A stretch of DNA of 20,283 nt, taken from the IMG/VR virus record IMGVR_UViG_3300002835_001399, positions 1 to 20,283 of that record; one strand, 5' to 3'. Position 1 is the first letter of the stretch, and each line of letters begins with the position of its first letter. Made by a program: the position numbers and the translations under genes. Origin of the DNA: a virus. Positions 7,718 to 16,098 of the stretch are shown here, piece after piece. The notes beneath the pieces were generated by a model that saw only the letters and a program-made list of their open reading frames with translations, did no database searches and was not told the origin of the DNA.

Positions 7718-10700
7718 TACAAGAGTTGTACTTTACTAGTTATCACGTTTCCATTTACGACACCCCACTTTGTGATATCGTTGTCGGAGTTGTTCTTAAG
7801 ACCCAAATTCTTGATTAGTTGAATTTGTGAGTTAGATGGGGATGGTGTTAATCTATAGGTTAATACTCTTTTCTTTTCAAGAGTAAATGGCGTGTAGACC
7901 AAGTAGGTTGGTAGTTTTTCCTTTTCAAAGGCATTCATAAACTGTTCAGACACTTGGTTTTCTTTGACAAAGATAGGTCTTATTTTTATTCTCCAATAAG
8001 CATCAAACTCAACGTCAATCGCGGTATTACCAGGGGTTAACAAGTTAGTACCAACGATGTTACTGATGATTGCGTTTTTGAAGGTCTCATATTGGTTGTC
8101 ATCTACAACATCCTTTGAAAGGATATAATATTCTCTTTTTACCGATTGATCGTTCCACGCAACTTCATTTGTTGTAAATGGATAAAAAACATCTGTTGCC
8201 AATCCATCTGCTTGATTCTGTGGTACCGCAAAATAACCTGAATATGTATCAGATCCACTGTTCAAATCAAATTTAGTAAATATTGTAGTGTAAAATACTT
8301 GTAAATCTTGTGCAACTTTCTGAATGTCCGTGTTAAGTTCATCCCATGTATTTGAAATACCTACCGATGCTGGTGAAACATCTGTGGTTCCCGATATTGA
8401 ATACAGAATTACATTACCATTTGTCTGTTGTAGACCATCAGTACCTTCACTCGGTGTTGTTATCTCATAGAAACTAACAGTATTTGCTCTCGCTAACTGT
8501 TGTATGTATTGTTGTTGAGTGTCCGAAATACCTTGTATAATGGTTGATAATCCACTGGCAAACTCGTTTTGTTTTTGTTTAACAAAAACGGTCATATTAT
8601 CTTTAACTTGTCTGATTACTTTCTTGTTGAAATTTTTACTTGGATCACTCAACCAAACAATAAATCCATCTGTGTCATTTTTGATATTATTCAAATAATC
8701 CGCAAAGACTTTATTGATAACGGTTTCAAACGATGAAGGTTTACCATAGAGACTGACATTGGACCCTGTTCCGTTTGCCAATACGGCACCATCAACATAT
8801 CTTCTTGTGATTGCAAAGGATTGTCTTACAGCATTGTTGTATTGTCGTAATACGTCTTTGTTTTTGGAAACTATGGTGTTATAGTAGGTTTGAGTCCCAC
8901 CAACAAGATTTACCATAAACGACTTATACTCAATAGTTCCTGTTGTGGTAGTTTGTTGAACATTTGTTGTTAAAATTCTACCAATGGTCTCCAAATTACC
9001 TTGTGGTTGATTGTTTTCCACTTGGTTAATCGTTGGAGGTGGTACTTCAATGTTGAGGGCTTGTAAAAACTCCTTGTCTAATATTTGATAACTTGTATCA
9101 GTAACATCCGCTCTGTCATCATACATTTCAGTGTTAGCATAGTAGTTGAAACTCAAAGCGTTCTGTAACTTATCAACTGACTCCTTAAGACCATGTCCAC
9201 CAATAAAGTTAAATGAGAACGAAATATTCGCAATCATCGGTTGGACACCAATACCCTCAGGATTCAGATCTAACTCTTCATAAGTAATTTGTAAGGATTC
9301 TGGTACGATTTTAGAATGCCAAAAGTCTCCAACTCTTAATACAAGAATTGGTGGTGTACCAAATGAGGTATTAACAGCATTGTTGAATTGTAAAGTCTGA
9401 TTACCTTGTTTGTCAACAGCTACTGTTGGGATAGTATCACCAGGTCTCATACACTGTTGTAGGAAAGTAAGTCTTGAGTTTAAACCCTCGGGTGTCATTG
9501 AGTGAAACGCTGGGTGAAAAAACTTTAACTTTTCTTTCAGGTTATCATAAACCATTGGGGTCTCTTGTTTTATAACCTCAAAGTAATCACACTCGGTTAA
9601 AAGATTTCTGAGAACTCTTTTAGTTATATTATCTCTCAAAACAGTTTCATCGGTAACGATTTGTTGTGTGACAGTTTTTCTGTCAACATTTGAGGTTACC
9701 TGTTCAACAACCCTTGGATCAGTTGGATCTATTCTTGAGGACTGTTTAACCGGTGAAGTATCTTTTAATACAATATCTTTAATTGCGGTTCTTCTACACG
9801 CCATAGCGTTTACAGAGTATACCTCAGCGTTTGATTGTGATAGAGTGTCCCCCACAATTCGTGAATCACATTGGAATGTATTGAACGAAGATGTTCTACT
9901 AATTGGGGTGACAGAGGCACTTTCACCAAGAGTTGAACCAGTCACTAATGTAAACCTTCCCGTTGCAATAAATTCTCCGAGTTTTTGAAACTCAGTAATA
10001 TACTCAACTACGGAAATCATCCTTCTTCGAGAAAGAGATACATTATAATTATTTGATGCCGGTGCAGAGGCGCTACTTTCTAAAACAAGTTCTACTTGAA
10101 GGTATTGATTATTCCTTAGATTATCATTGAGTTTTACAAGCATTTCATCCAACTCAGACTTATTATCTTCAATAACTTCATTGAAGAATAATGCCACCGA
10201 TTCGGGGTCATTAGCATTTTCTTTATATCTTTGTTTTGTCGTTGATGAAGTATAGGCGTTGTAGTAAATTTGATACGGGTCAACCGCGACATCCGGCTTT
10301 GGAATATCATTGTCGTAGTAATAAGCCATTGATATATATTTTTTGAAATCTTGGTCTACGGCAGTTTGCGAGGTGTTGGAACTTGTATTGATGTTACCCC
10401 CACCATTAGTACCTCCACCTGTTGTTGTGTCGGACCCCGTTTGAATAGTATTGGTAAGATATCTGATTTCCTCAGTGGTAATGTCTTTATATTGAATTTT
10501 CTTTTGAATTTCAAATAAATCATTTGGGTTAATGGTGTAATATCTCTGAGCTAACTCATATAAATCGTATTTTCTACAACCGGCAAAGAATGAATCTAAG
10601 ATACTATCAACACGACTTTTTGTTGTTTCATCAGACAAAACACGATTGACGATAAGGTTTAACACCGATGGGTGGTCTACCACGATTTTCCAAGCTAAGG

Positions 10701-12762
10701 ATCCCGTCCTTGACGTATTATTGTATGTAAACACGGGTTCAGGACGACCTATAAAATCTGTTGATTTGAATCCAGATCTGATGTTTTCACTAAAAGTTAA
10801 ACCATAGGGGGGAAACCACATGACTCTACCTCCATTAGGACCCCTCTCACAAACGGGAAGATCCGCCCAAGTAAATCCTGGTCTATTTGATGTTCTCCAA
10901 GCCAAGTTTTCGATTGAGAACATATATTTTTTTGCGTAACCGTCTATACCAGGAACCAAATTTGTTGAGGCTTGACCACCTTCCATTTTGTTGGGAGCAA
11001 TGTTAAGATTGTAAGTCTTGTCTAAGATAGAATATGCAAACTTTCTACCTTCGGTTGTCATACCGTCCGTTTTCTGAAGGTCATTATATTGAAGGTATGG
11101 TGTATCTTTAGTAAAAATACGACAGTATTCAGCACCTCGTTCTTGACCTATCTCTCCGACATATCTAATAACTTTTGATCCTTTGGTAATTTCTTTATAA
11201 CCATCATTAAAAACTTTAGACACTTGATCAATAGCATTCCCAACGTGTTGTAACCTCCTACCACCTCTTGGTTGTGAATCGATAAGACGTTGAGTGTCGT
11301 CCATAATGGATCCCTGCTTGAAGGTAAAGTTTGTTGATTCAGTGGGTTGGTATCCAGCAGGACCAAAATCAGGATCTTCGGTTACAGGATCACCACCCGG
11401 TCCTACGTATTTTCCAGCATTACCTTTAAATTTTGGTGATACCCACGTAAAACCTCCTTCAACACTTCCTTGACTTATAAGTGAACTTGCATTTGCACCT
11501 AATCGAAGAGCTTGACCAGGTCCCTCATAAAGTTGGGCGATTTCATTTGGTCCGTAAACAGGGGCTTTTACCTCTCTACCGAACTGATCTACAGGTAAAT
11601 CTCCCACAGGTGATAAAATGTTACTCGGTTCAGTTTTAACTGAACCAATGTAAAAATCACTATTCTGTTCACGAGCACCCCTGAGTACACCAGCAACCCT
11701 ATCAAATATGGTTCTATCGTAACCAGGTTTAAACTGATTAAACTGAAGATTTCTAAATAACAAAGACTTTTGACCGGTGCCCGTGTTTTCTAAGAATAAC
11801 TCAGAACCACTTTTTGTCGAACCTGCTAATCTAGCAAAAAATCTTCCGATACCTGAGAATAAATTGGCGCCAGCATATGCTCCCGCGAGTTGTTGTGTTG
11901 TAGAATCTAGTCTTGCTGGTGGTTGGAAATAATCACCAGGTATTGTTGAGAAGGGTGCATAGGTTCCTGATAGACGGTTTATCACCTGTGCCGCCCCTCC
12001 AACTAAACCAGGTGAAACCGTTATAGTATAGTTAGGTTCCAAGAGGGGTACTCTTCCTGTTATTAATGCATAGATATCTTCACCACCATTTACGTTCAAA
12101 AAATTTGCCCGACCAATAGTTTCTTGTTCTATCTGTCTTTGAATGTTTTTCTGTACTTGTAGTCTATAAAAACCTGACCCGATCTTTGCTAAAAATGAAT
12201 CACTTGAGAGTAGTCCATTTGATCCCAACGGGTCATTTTGTACCAAAAGGGATATTGCACTATATGACGAAGGATTAAAGTTCGGATATGGTTGAGCATT
12301 TGTACTTCTTCCGTTGTTTTGTTGTAATATTTCTAAACTAGTAAAGAACTCAGCAGAGTCTAATAACTGATCGGTTGATGCATACGCGTTTAAAGTTTTC
12401 CACGCCCCTTGAATACCAGGAAACCCTTGGAGTGCCGCTTGATATCCTTGCTCTAACTTGTCGGCATCTTCAAACCCATACTCACCCTCATTTGATCTTG
12501 TATTTTTAAGAGTATTAACATCTCTGACTTGGGTGTAACCACCCCATTGACCATATTGGTTTAAAGGGTATAAGTTGTTGGCAAACGTTGGAACATCAAT
12601 GAGTACATCTGGTGAATCTACAGGAGCAAGATCTCTTAGAATTGTTTCGTAATTCGTTGGTGGTGTTGCACCACTTGGTGATTTTTTATAAGGCACCAAG
12701 TTTCTAACAATAAGTTTTTTTCTAAAGACTTCTGAGTTTGGAAAATCTAACGGACTTGGCAT
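7717..12762 (-). CDS. Giant baseplate / tube-initiator-like protein with OmpA-like domain
   Basis: This 1681-residue protein is encoded between the tape measure and LysM genes, where P2 has gpU and T4-like systems have baseplate tube proteins gp48/gp54. Residues about 613-698 have a conserved-looking block: KYMFSIENLAWR, RVMWFPPYGLTFSEN, GRPEPVFTYNNTSRTGSL. A Gly/Thr/Asn-rich linker lies at about 775-800. An OmpA-like region follows at about 850-995. Residues about 1135-1220 (ILVLRVGDFWHSKIVPESLQ, then ITYEELDLNPEGIGVQPMIA and SFSFNFIGGHGL) resemble the tube-like fold of gp48/gp54/Afp7, which starts tube assembly on the hub. The C-terminal 460 residues are unassigned. There is no signal peptide or membrane segment. 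The preferred ATG at 12762 is 34 bases after the tape measure stop. The structural role is well supported by position; the exact function is inferred. Confidence 0.7.
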   Translation of the reverse strand: MPSPLDFPNSEVFRKKLIVRNLVPYKKSPSGATPPTNYETILRDLAPVDSPDVLIDVPTFANNLYPLNQYGQWGGYTQVRDVNTLKNTRSNEGEYGFEDADKLEQGYQAALQGFPGIQGAWKTLNAYASTDQLLDSAEFFTSLEILQQNNGRSTNAQPYPNFNPSSYSAISLLVQNDPLGSNGLLSSDSFLAKIGSGFYRLQVQKNIQRQIEQETIGRANFLNVNGGEDIYALITGRVPLLEPNYTITVSPGLVGGAAQVINRLSGTYAPFSTIPGDYFQPPARLDSTTQQLAGAYAGANLFSGIGRFFARLAGSTKSGSELFLENTGTGQKSLLFRNLQFNQFKPGYDRTIFDRVAGVLRGAREQNSDFYIGSVKTEPSNILSPVGDLPVDQFGREVKAPVYGPNEIAQLYEGPGQALRLGANASSLISQGSVEGGFTWVSPKFKGNAGKYVGPGGDPVTEDPDFGPAGYQPTESTNFTFKQGSIMDDTQRLIDSQPRGGRRLQHVGNAIDQVSKVFNDGYKEITKGSKVIRYVGEIGQERGAEYCRIFTKDTPYLQYNDLQKTDGMTTEGRKFAYSILDKTYNLNIAPNKMEGGQASTNLVPGIDGYAKKYMFSIENLAWRTSNRPGFTWADLPVCERGPNGGRVMWFPPYGLTFSENIRSGFKSTDFIGRPEPVFTYNNTSRTGSLAWKIVVDHPSVLNLIVNRVLSDETTKSRVDSILDSFFAGCRKYDLYELAQRYYTINPNDLFEIQKKIQYKDITTEEIRYLTNTIQTGSDTTTGGGTNGGGNINTSSNTSQTAVDQDFKKYISMAYYYDNDIPKPDVAVDPYQIYYNAYTSSTTKQRYKENANDPESVALFFNEVIEDNKSELDEMLVKLNDNLRNNQYLQVELVLESSASAPASNNYNVSLSRRRMISVVEYITEFQKLGEFIATGRFTLVTGSTLGESASVTPISRTSSFNTFQCDSRIVGDTLSQSNAEVYSVNAMACRRTAIKDIVLKDTSPVKQSSRIDPTDPRVVEQVTSNVDRKTVTQQIVTDETVLRDNITKRVLRNLLTECDYFEVIKQETPMVYDNLKEKLKFFHPAFHSMTPEGLNSRLTFLQQCMRPGDTIPTVAVDKQGNQTLQFNNAVNTSFGTPPILVLRVGDFWHSKIVPESLQITYEELDLNPEGIGVQPMIANISFSFNFIGGHGLKESVDKLQNALSFNYYANTEMYDDRADVTDTSYQILDKEFLQALNIEVPPPTINQVENNQPQGNLETIGRILTTNVQQTTTTGTIEYKSFMVNLVGGTQTYYNTIVSKNKDVLRQYNNAVRQSFAITRRYVDGAVLANGTGSNVSLYGKPSSFETVINKVFADYLNNIKNDTDGFIVWLSDPSKNFNKKVIRQVKDNMTVFVKQKQNEFASGLSTIIQGISDTQQQYIQQLARANTVSFYEITTPSEGTDGLQQTNGNVILYSISGTTDVSPASVGISNTWDELNTDIQKVAQDLQVFYTTIFTKFDLNSGSDTYSGYFAVPQNQADGLATDVFYPFTTNEVAWNDQSVKREYYILSKDVVDDNQYETFKNAIISNIVGTNLLTPGNTAIDVEFDAYWRIKIRPIFVKENQVSEQFMNAFEKEKLPTYLVYTPFTLEKKRVLTYRLTPSPSNSQIQLIKNLGLKNNSDNDITKWGVVNGNVITSKVQLL
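9778..10215 (-). other. OmpA-like (peptidoglycan-associated) fold in the baseplate protein
   Basis: Residues about 850-995 of the 1681-residue protein follow the OmpA_C pattern: an opening SVALFFNEV, a helix (ELDEMLVKLNDNLRNN), a strand (LQVELVLESSAS), then N-x-x-LSRRR at 907-914, and later GSTLGE and AMACRR (986-991). The Arg of the LS-x-x-R motif is present. The Asp of the usual G-H-T-D is not: the segment reads ESSAS. About 40 residues are inserted before the final Arg-Arg. The fold is likely; diaminopimelate binding is doubtful without the Asp. Confidence 0.6.
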
Positions 12763-12773
12763 GCCTTTTTGTT

Positions 12774-12781
12774 TATAAATA
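12774..12781 (-). promoter_or_regulatory. TATTTATA motif before the 1681-residue protein gene
   Basis: The minus strand reads CTATTTATAAAC 12 bases before the ATG, inside the 34-base gap after the tape measure gene. The octamer is the reverse complement of the T4 late promoter TATAAATA and recurs before other genes here. Its function is unknown. Confidence 0.35.
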
Positions 12782-12796
12782 GATTTTTTTTATTTT

Positions 12797-14518
12797 TTAC
12801 CGAATCGGACGGTTTTGTTTTTTCATTTCGTTTTGTATCACCAAAGTCATTTTTTGTTTGAACTCTTGAGTGTTGATATAATCAGACAACGCCTTGGTAT
12901 CTAACCCTTGTTGACCTTCTACTCTGATTGTAAAAGACCCACCAAAATTCACATTTTTGTTTTCAGTTACAGTTGAGGAAAGACCAGCGCTACCTGTTAA
13001 CCCTTTAAGTTTTTCCAAACCGCTCTGTAAAAATTTTTCTTCTTCAGATCTTGTTCCACCTTCAAAGTTAAGTCCATCTAAATATGTTTGCAGTCTTTCT
13101 TTAATTGCTTCAGGAATGTTTTGATCCATTAAACTGTCATAAGCCTTTTGTAACGCATCAGTACTTCCACTTCCAGCATCAATAATAATATCTTTAAGAG
13201 CATCACCGACGCCTTCAAATAGTTGTCTTGTTTCCCTACCTGATGGGAGAGCTCCTTCATCATAAGCACCACCAACCACAGTATCAAATAGTCTTCTTGA
13301 CGCTTCGGTCAATCTTATAATCCCTTGTTGTCCCGCTAAAGCATATGCCAACTGTAATGGTAATGCTTGAATATCTCTCCTCATTAATTCAGTAGTAGAA
13401 AGTTGAGATCTAGATATATCCTCAATAGTTTTGGGACGTGTTTCTTGTAATTCTCTAAGTTTTTCGAATTCAGTTTGGGTTAAGTCCGTAAGTTTCTTTT
13501 GTTCAAGAGTACCTCGTTGGTTTTGAATTTCGACAAAGTATTCGCCACCTTCACCCATTTTTGCCATGTTGGCAACCAACATTTTATCCTCTTCAGACGC
13601 ATCAATACTAAAGTCAATTTCCGAAAGTCTACGATCTAAGTCCGCAGCTGCTAACGCAGTTTGTGACATTTTTTCAAAGGAAACACCTGAAGCTTCTGCA
13701 AGTTCTTTCATCAAACGAATACCACCAGGATTTATTCTGAATGAGTTTGTTTTCTCATCAAAATATGTGAATTGTTTAGTCATTTGAATCAGAGAATCCT
13801 GTAAACCTGCAGGATCGTTGATAGACTTATCCATCAATACAAAAGGATCTACCAAATCACCCGCCATTACTCCTAATCTTTGGAACGCAGATGCCATTTG
13901 AATAGCACCTTCAGGATTCATAACTTTGTCGGCAAACTCAGCGGTAGTTCTCATATCAAACCTCAACATTGAAGCTTGTGCTGCCATTTTGGTAAACCCT
14001 ATAACCCCCCCCTCGAAATTGAATCGGTTCATTGTCTCCATATTACGGACAACTTCCGACATCACACTTTCGGTATTTAAACCGATACTTTGTACATACA
14101 ATATTGATTCTTCAATGTTTTCACCAATATCGGCAATCGCAATACCTACTCTTAAAAAACTTTCTGTTATATTTTCAATGTTGAAATCACCAAGGGCTTT
14201 GGATGCTGCGGTTAACTCAACAATAGTTTCTGTTGTTGCTACAATATTTCTTCTTGCACCTGCCGCAATGTCAATGATTGTTTGACTTATTTCATTGACC
14301 TCACCACCAACACGTATAACACCCGAAACACTATCACTAATAGCCGTAGAGAACTCCGTGGCTCTTAATCTACCTTCACCGAATGCTTTATTAACCGCAT
14401 TGATCTGATCATAAAGACTACTAACATTATTGACGAGATTTTCAACCGTTGGTAAAAGTTTTTTGTAATCATCGAATGCTCCTTTTAAGTCATCAATATC
14501 TCCGGGTTCTGTAGCCAT
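12797..14518 (-). CDS. Tail tape measure protein (T4 gp29-like in role)
   Basis: This 573-residue, mostly helical protein probably spans the tube lumen and fixes tail length. It opens with a coiled-coil-like stretch (residues about 8-60) and continues with amphipathic, Ala/Ile-rich helices. The middle (about 175-215) has GVIGFTKMAAQASMLRF and GAIQMASAFQRLG, the type of sequence seen in phage tape measure proteins. The C-terminus has a short beta segment (FGGSFTIRVEGQQG), then a helix ending QNEMKKQNRPIR, as in other T4-like tape measures. T4 gp29 is 590 residues; at roughly 1.5 angstrom per residue, 573 would give a tail of about 85-90 nm. The gene directly follows the putative chaperone pair, the standard position. 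A G8 run (minus strand, 14005-14012) encodes E-G-G-V and is in frame. Confidence 0.82.
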   Translation of the reverse strand: MATEPGDIDDLKGAFDDYKKLLPTVENLVNNVSSLYDQINAVNKAFGEGRLRATEFSTAISDSVSGVIRVGGEVNEISQTIIDIAAGARRNIVATTETIVELTAASKALGDFNIENITESFLRVGIAIADIGENIEESILYVQSIGLNTESVMSEVVRNMETMNRFNFEGGVIGFTKMAAQASMLRFDMRTTAEFADKVMNPEGAIQMASAFQRLGVMAGDLVDPFVLMDKSINDPAGLQDSLIQMTKQFTYFDEKTNSFRINPGGIRLMKELAEASGVSFEKMSQTALAAADLDRRLSEIDFSIDASEEDKMLVANMAKMGEGGEYFVEIQNQRGTLEQKKLTDLTQTEFEKLRELQETRPKTIEDISRSQLSTTELMRRDIQALPLQLAYALAGQQGIIRLTEASRRLFDTVVGGAYDEGALPSGRETRQLFEGVGDALKDIIIDAGSGSTDALQKAYDSLMDQNIPEAIKERLQTYLDGLNFEGGTRSEEEKFLQSGLEKLKGLTGSAGLSSTVTENKNVNFGGSFTIRVEGQQGLDTKALSDYINTQEFKQKMTLVIQNEMKKQNRPIR

Positions 14519-14533
14519 TTAAGATTATTTCTA

Positions 14534-14541
14534 TATAAATA
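14534..14541 (-). promoter_or_regulatory. TATTTATA motif before the tape measure gene
   Basis: The minus strand reads CTATTTATATAG 16 bases before the tape measure ATG, in the 31-base gap after the small chaperone-like gene. It is an exact copy of the octamer found before the tube and 1681-residue protein genes. Function unknown; promoter or leader element are both possible. Confidence 0.35.
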
Positions 14542-14549
14542 GATTTTTG

Positions 14550-14732
14550 TTAATTTTTTGGAGCATTCTCCTCCATCCACTTGTTTAAAAGATATTTTCT
14601 CATAAACACAGGCATACTCAGAAAATCTGAATATGTAATGTTTAAAAGTTTTGCTAAATAATAAAACTCGTCAATTTGCCCTTTTCTATACTCAGAAGAA
14701 AGGGCGAAAAAAGTCGACCCCAAAACCCACAT
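14550..14732 (-). CDS. Small tail-assembly protein (T-like / gp51-like), possible frameshift extension
   Basis: This 60-residue frame overlaps the end of the gp26-like gene by 41 bases, in the +1 (equivalently -2) frame. It ends in a helical core: IDEFYYLAKLLNITYSDFLS, then MPVFMRKYLLNKWMEE. The FYYLAKLL-x-Y-x-x-F-x-x-MP-x-x-x-R pattern is like short proteins placed at this point in other tailed phages (the T part of G/GT chaperones and small gp51-like proteins). It has its own ATG at 732-730, immediately after an in-frame TGA (TGAATG), but the best Shine-Dalgarno-like GGAG is about 15 bases away. It may thus be made by re-initiation, or joined to the gp26-like protein by frameshifting at the U6C run. 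It directly precedes the tape measure gene. That it is real is likely; its exact identity is inference. Confidence 0.65.
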   Translation of the reverse strand: MWVLGSTFFALSSEYRKGQIDEFYYLAKLLNITYSDFLSMPVFMRKYLLNKWMEENAPKN

Positions 14733-15435
14733 TCACTGTAAGTTTTTCTCCAGACGGGGCCATAACACTTCTTTTTAAATCTAATCTTGGTTCATTTTCG
14801 TTCATGAACTTCTTAATGAACTTAGAGTCGGCAATAGGCATTGTCTCAATAAATTTCGCAATCTCCCCTTTGTCTTCATTTCCGTTTAAAGAAATGATTT
14901 CTTTTTGCAGTCTCCATGTTCTTCTTGGGACAACTCTTCCTTGAGGGTATGATTCCGCCATTACCCCTATTTCTGCTACTTGTCCGTAGGTTAGGGGTCT
15001 CAACTTCACTGTAGTCTGTGTCATCGGAAGTTGGACAGTAAACGTTCCATCTTCCTCAGGATTTTGACCTTTAATAATTCCTAACTCATCTAATCTAACA
15101 TTTGCACTGAATGGTTTTCCCGTCACAGGGTCCGTTAGGTTTAGATTCATTTCAGGACCGAATGCAGTGTTTCTTAGAAAAATTAAGATTGCTTCAATGT
15201 CACCTTCAATGAGTTCCTCAGGACGAAGATCACTTTCGAAAATTTTGTTCCTTAGGAGATTGATAGTCATATCACTACCACCCGCCATTAGGATATTTTC
15301 ATCCGAGGCTGTCATATATCCCACTTTAAGTGTTTTCTTTTTATTTCTGTAAAAAACTCCTTGAGACGGAAGTGGTACCACATCGTGTGGTATTGAAAAT
15401 TCTTGCTGTGCGTACTGTTGTGTGTTCTGATCCAT
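14692..15435 (-). CDS. gp26/T4_baseplate-like tail assembly protein (probable tape measure chaperone, G-like)
   Basis: This 247-residue protein resembles the T4_baseplate family (gp26, 208 residues in T4). It begins with an extended region containing VVPLPSQGVFYRNKK. The core is LKVGYMTASDENILMAGGSD, then LRPEELIEGDIEAILIFLRN, then PLTYGQVAEIG. The pattern of strand, E-x-x-L, then E-G-D-x-x-x-x-L-x-x-L-R is what I associate with this family. In T4, gp26 is needed for hub assembly. Here the position just before a small overlapping ORF and the tape measure is that of the tail-assembly chaperone G in many phages. The ATG lies only two bases after the U-tract of a terminator, with no Shine-Dalgarno. 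There are no membrane or signal segments. Family assignment is fairly good; chaperone function is inferred from gene order. Confidence 0.72.
   Translation of the reverse strand: MDQNTQQYAQQEFSIPHDVVPLPSQGVFYRNKKKTLKVGYMTASDENILMAGGSDMTINLLRNKIFESDLRPEELIEGDIEAILIFLRNTAFGPEMNLNLTDPVTGKPFSANVRLDELGIIKGQNPEEDGTFTVQLPMTQTTVKLRPLTYGQVAEIGVMAESYPQGRVVPRRTWRLQKEIISLNGNEDKGEIAKFIETMPIADSKFIKKFMNENEPRLDLKRSVMAPSGEKLTVNVGFGVDFFRPFF
14706..14712 (-). other. Candidate ribosomal frameshift site UUUUUUC
   Basis: In the gp26-like frame the minus strand reads GAC TTT TTT CGC. A +1 slip of the Phe tRNA from UUU to UUC, or a -2 slip along U6, both enter the frame of the overlapping 60-residue ORF. A fusion of about 294-295 residues would result. 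The site lies inside the only window in which a shift is possible: after the in-frame TGA at 14735-14733 and before the gp26-like stop at 14694-14692. No downstream pseudoknot was verified. Confidence 0.4.
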
Positions 15436-15437
15436 AT

Positions 15438-15465
15438 AAAAAAACCGTAGAGTTTGGCTCTACGG
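15438..15465 (-). terminator. Rho-independent terminator after the tail tube gene
   Basis: Perfect 8-bp stem (CCGTAGAG / CTCTACGG) with a 5-base loop, followed on the minus strand by seven T. It lies about 36 bases after the tube stop, and the U-tract ends two bases before the ATG of the gp26-like gene. Either readthrough or a processed transcript must feed the downstream genes. Confidence 0.88.
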
Positions 15466-15501
15466 TTAAAAATATTTATGTTTAAAAATTTGTAAACACT
15501 A

Positions 15502-15990
15502 TTAGTAAATCAATACACAACGATCCATTCTTAAAGATGTTGAAATCGTTGCTAATCCGTCTTGGTTATACGCCAAGGTGTTGAAGTTAACGTCAGTTAA
15601 GAAAGTACCATAAAGTATCCATTTTTCAACAACAACACCAGTTGGGTCCAACATCTCAAGATCAATATCCTTTTTGTATCCCGCAGCATATCCCATACGA
15701 CCTGTAACAGATTCTGCGTGAAGACGGACCCATTCCATAAGAGCTTGGGCTGCCGAAGGTCCGATTGGATCACGGAATACAACAGGAATTGGTTCCCAGT
15801 TAAATCTACCGGCAACGTATGTTGACGTGTTCAAAAATGGAATTTCCGTAGAACCGATTCTTATGTGTGGACGTGCAGTTGATTCTACAAACCACTCGTT
15901 AATACCCAAATTTGAGGGAAATCTCAAAATGAACCTGTTTTGCCTTTTCGGTTCATAGGGTATGGGCATTTTCATCAATAAATCTGCCAT
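15502..15990 (-). CDS. gp19: Tail tube protein (T4 gp19-like)
   Basis: This 162-residue protein matches the T4 gp19 family in length (163 in T4) and pattern. It forms hexamer rings that stack into the inner tail tube through which DNA passes. Typical elements are the N-terminal KRQNRFILRFPSNLGINEWF, the ARPHIRIGSTEIPFLN segment, the NWEPIPVVFRDPIGPSA loop, and the C-terminal ILYGTFLTDVNFNTLAYNQD followed by a strand ending RCVLIY. No domain is missing. The ATG at 15990 follows an A-rich leader containing AAAGAAAG, and an exact TATTTATA lies 33 bases upstream. A strong terminator follows the stop, as expected for a very highly expressed gene. It is separated from the sheath gene by a HAD gene, which is unusual since 18 and 19 are usually adjacent. 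Confidence 0.95.
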   Translation of the reverse strand: MADLLMKMPIPYEPKRQNRFILRFPSNLGINEWFVESTARPHIRIGSTEIPFLNTSTYVAGRFNWEPIPVVFRDPIGPSAAQALMEWVRLHAESVTGRMGYAAGYKKDIDLEMLDPTGVVVEKWILYGTFLTDVNFNTLAYNQDGLATISTSLRMDRCVLIY

Positions 15991-16022
15991 AGTACTTTCT
16001 TTATTTTATTTTTTATGTTTAC

Positions 16023-16030
16023 TATAAATA
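16023..16030 (-). promoter_or_regulatory. TATTTATA motif before the tail tube gene
   Basis: The minus strand reads ACTATTTATAGT 33 bases before the ATG, a near-palindrome in the 108-base gap after the HAD gene. It is the third exact copy of the octamer. The gap also holds TATAAAAA on the minus strand near 16072-16080, one mismatch from the T4 late promoter and correctly oriented. Neither is proven to act. Confidence 0.35.
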
Positions 16031-16098
16031 GTGGGTTAGTGAAAAATTTTTCTCTTGACTTAATTCTCAAAATTTTTATATCTTCACTAGGCTCTTAT

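Noticed and set aside
11148-11366. 72-residue minus-strand frame within the 1681-residue gene
   Set aside because: Nested out of frame in a clearly coding gene with no domain; the same holds for frames at 15597-15815, 17974-18174 and 18739-18921.
12786-12815. Possible terminator at the end of the tape measure gene (CCGATTCGG followed by A-rich DNA)
   Set aside because: The stem has no room for a loop, and on the coding strand it is followed by A rather than T.
14005-14012. Eight-base C run (G8 on the coding strand) in the tape measure gene as a frameshift error or phase-variation site
   Set aside because: The frame stays open through it, and the protein on both sides continues in the same helical style (FEGGVIGFTKMA). 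It is only a spot where sequencing errors would be likely.
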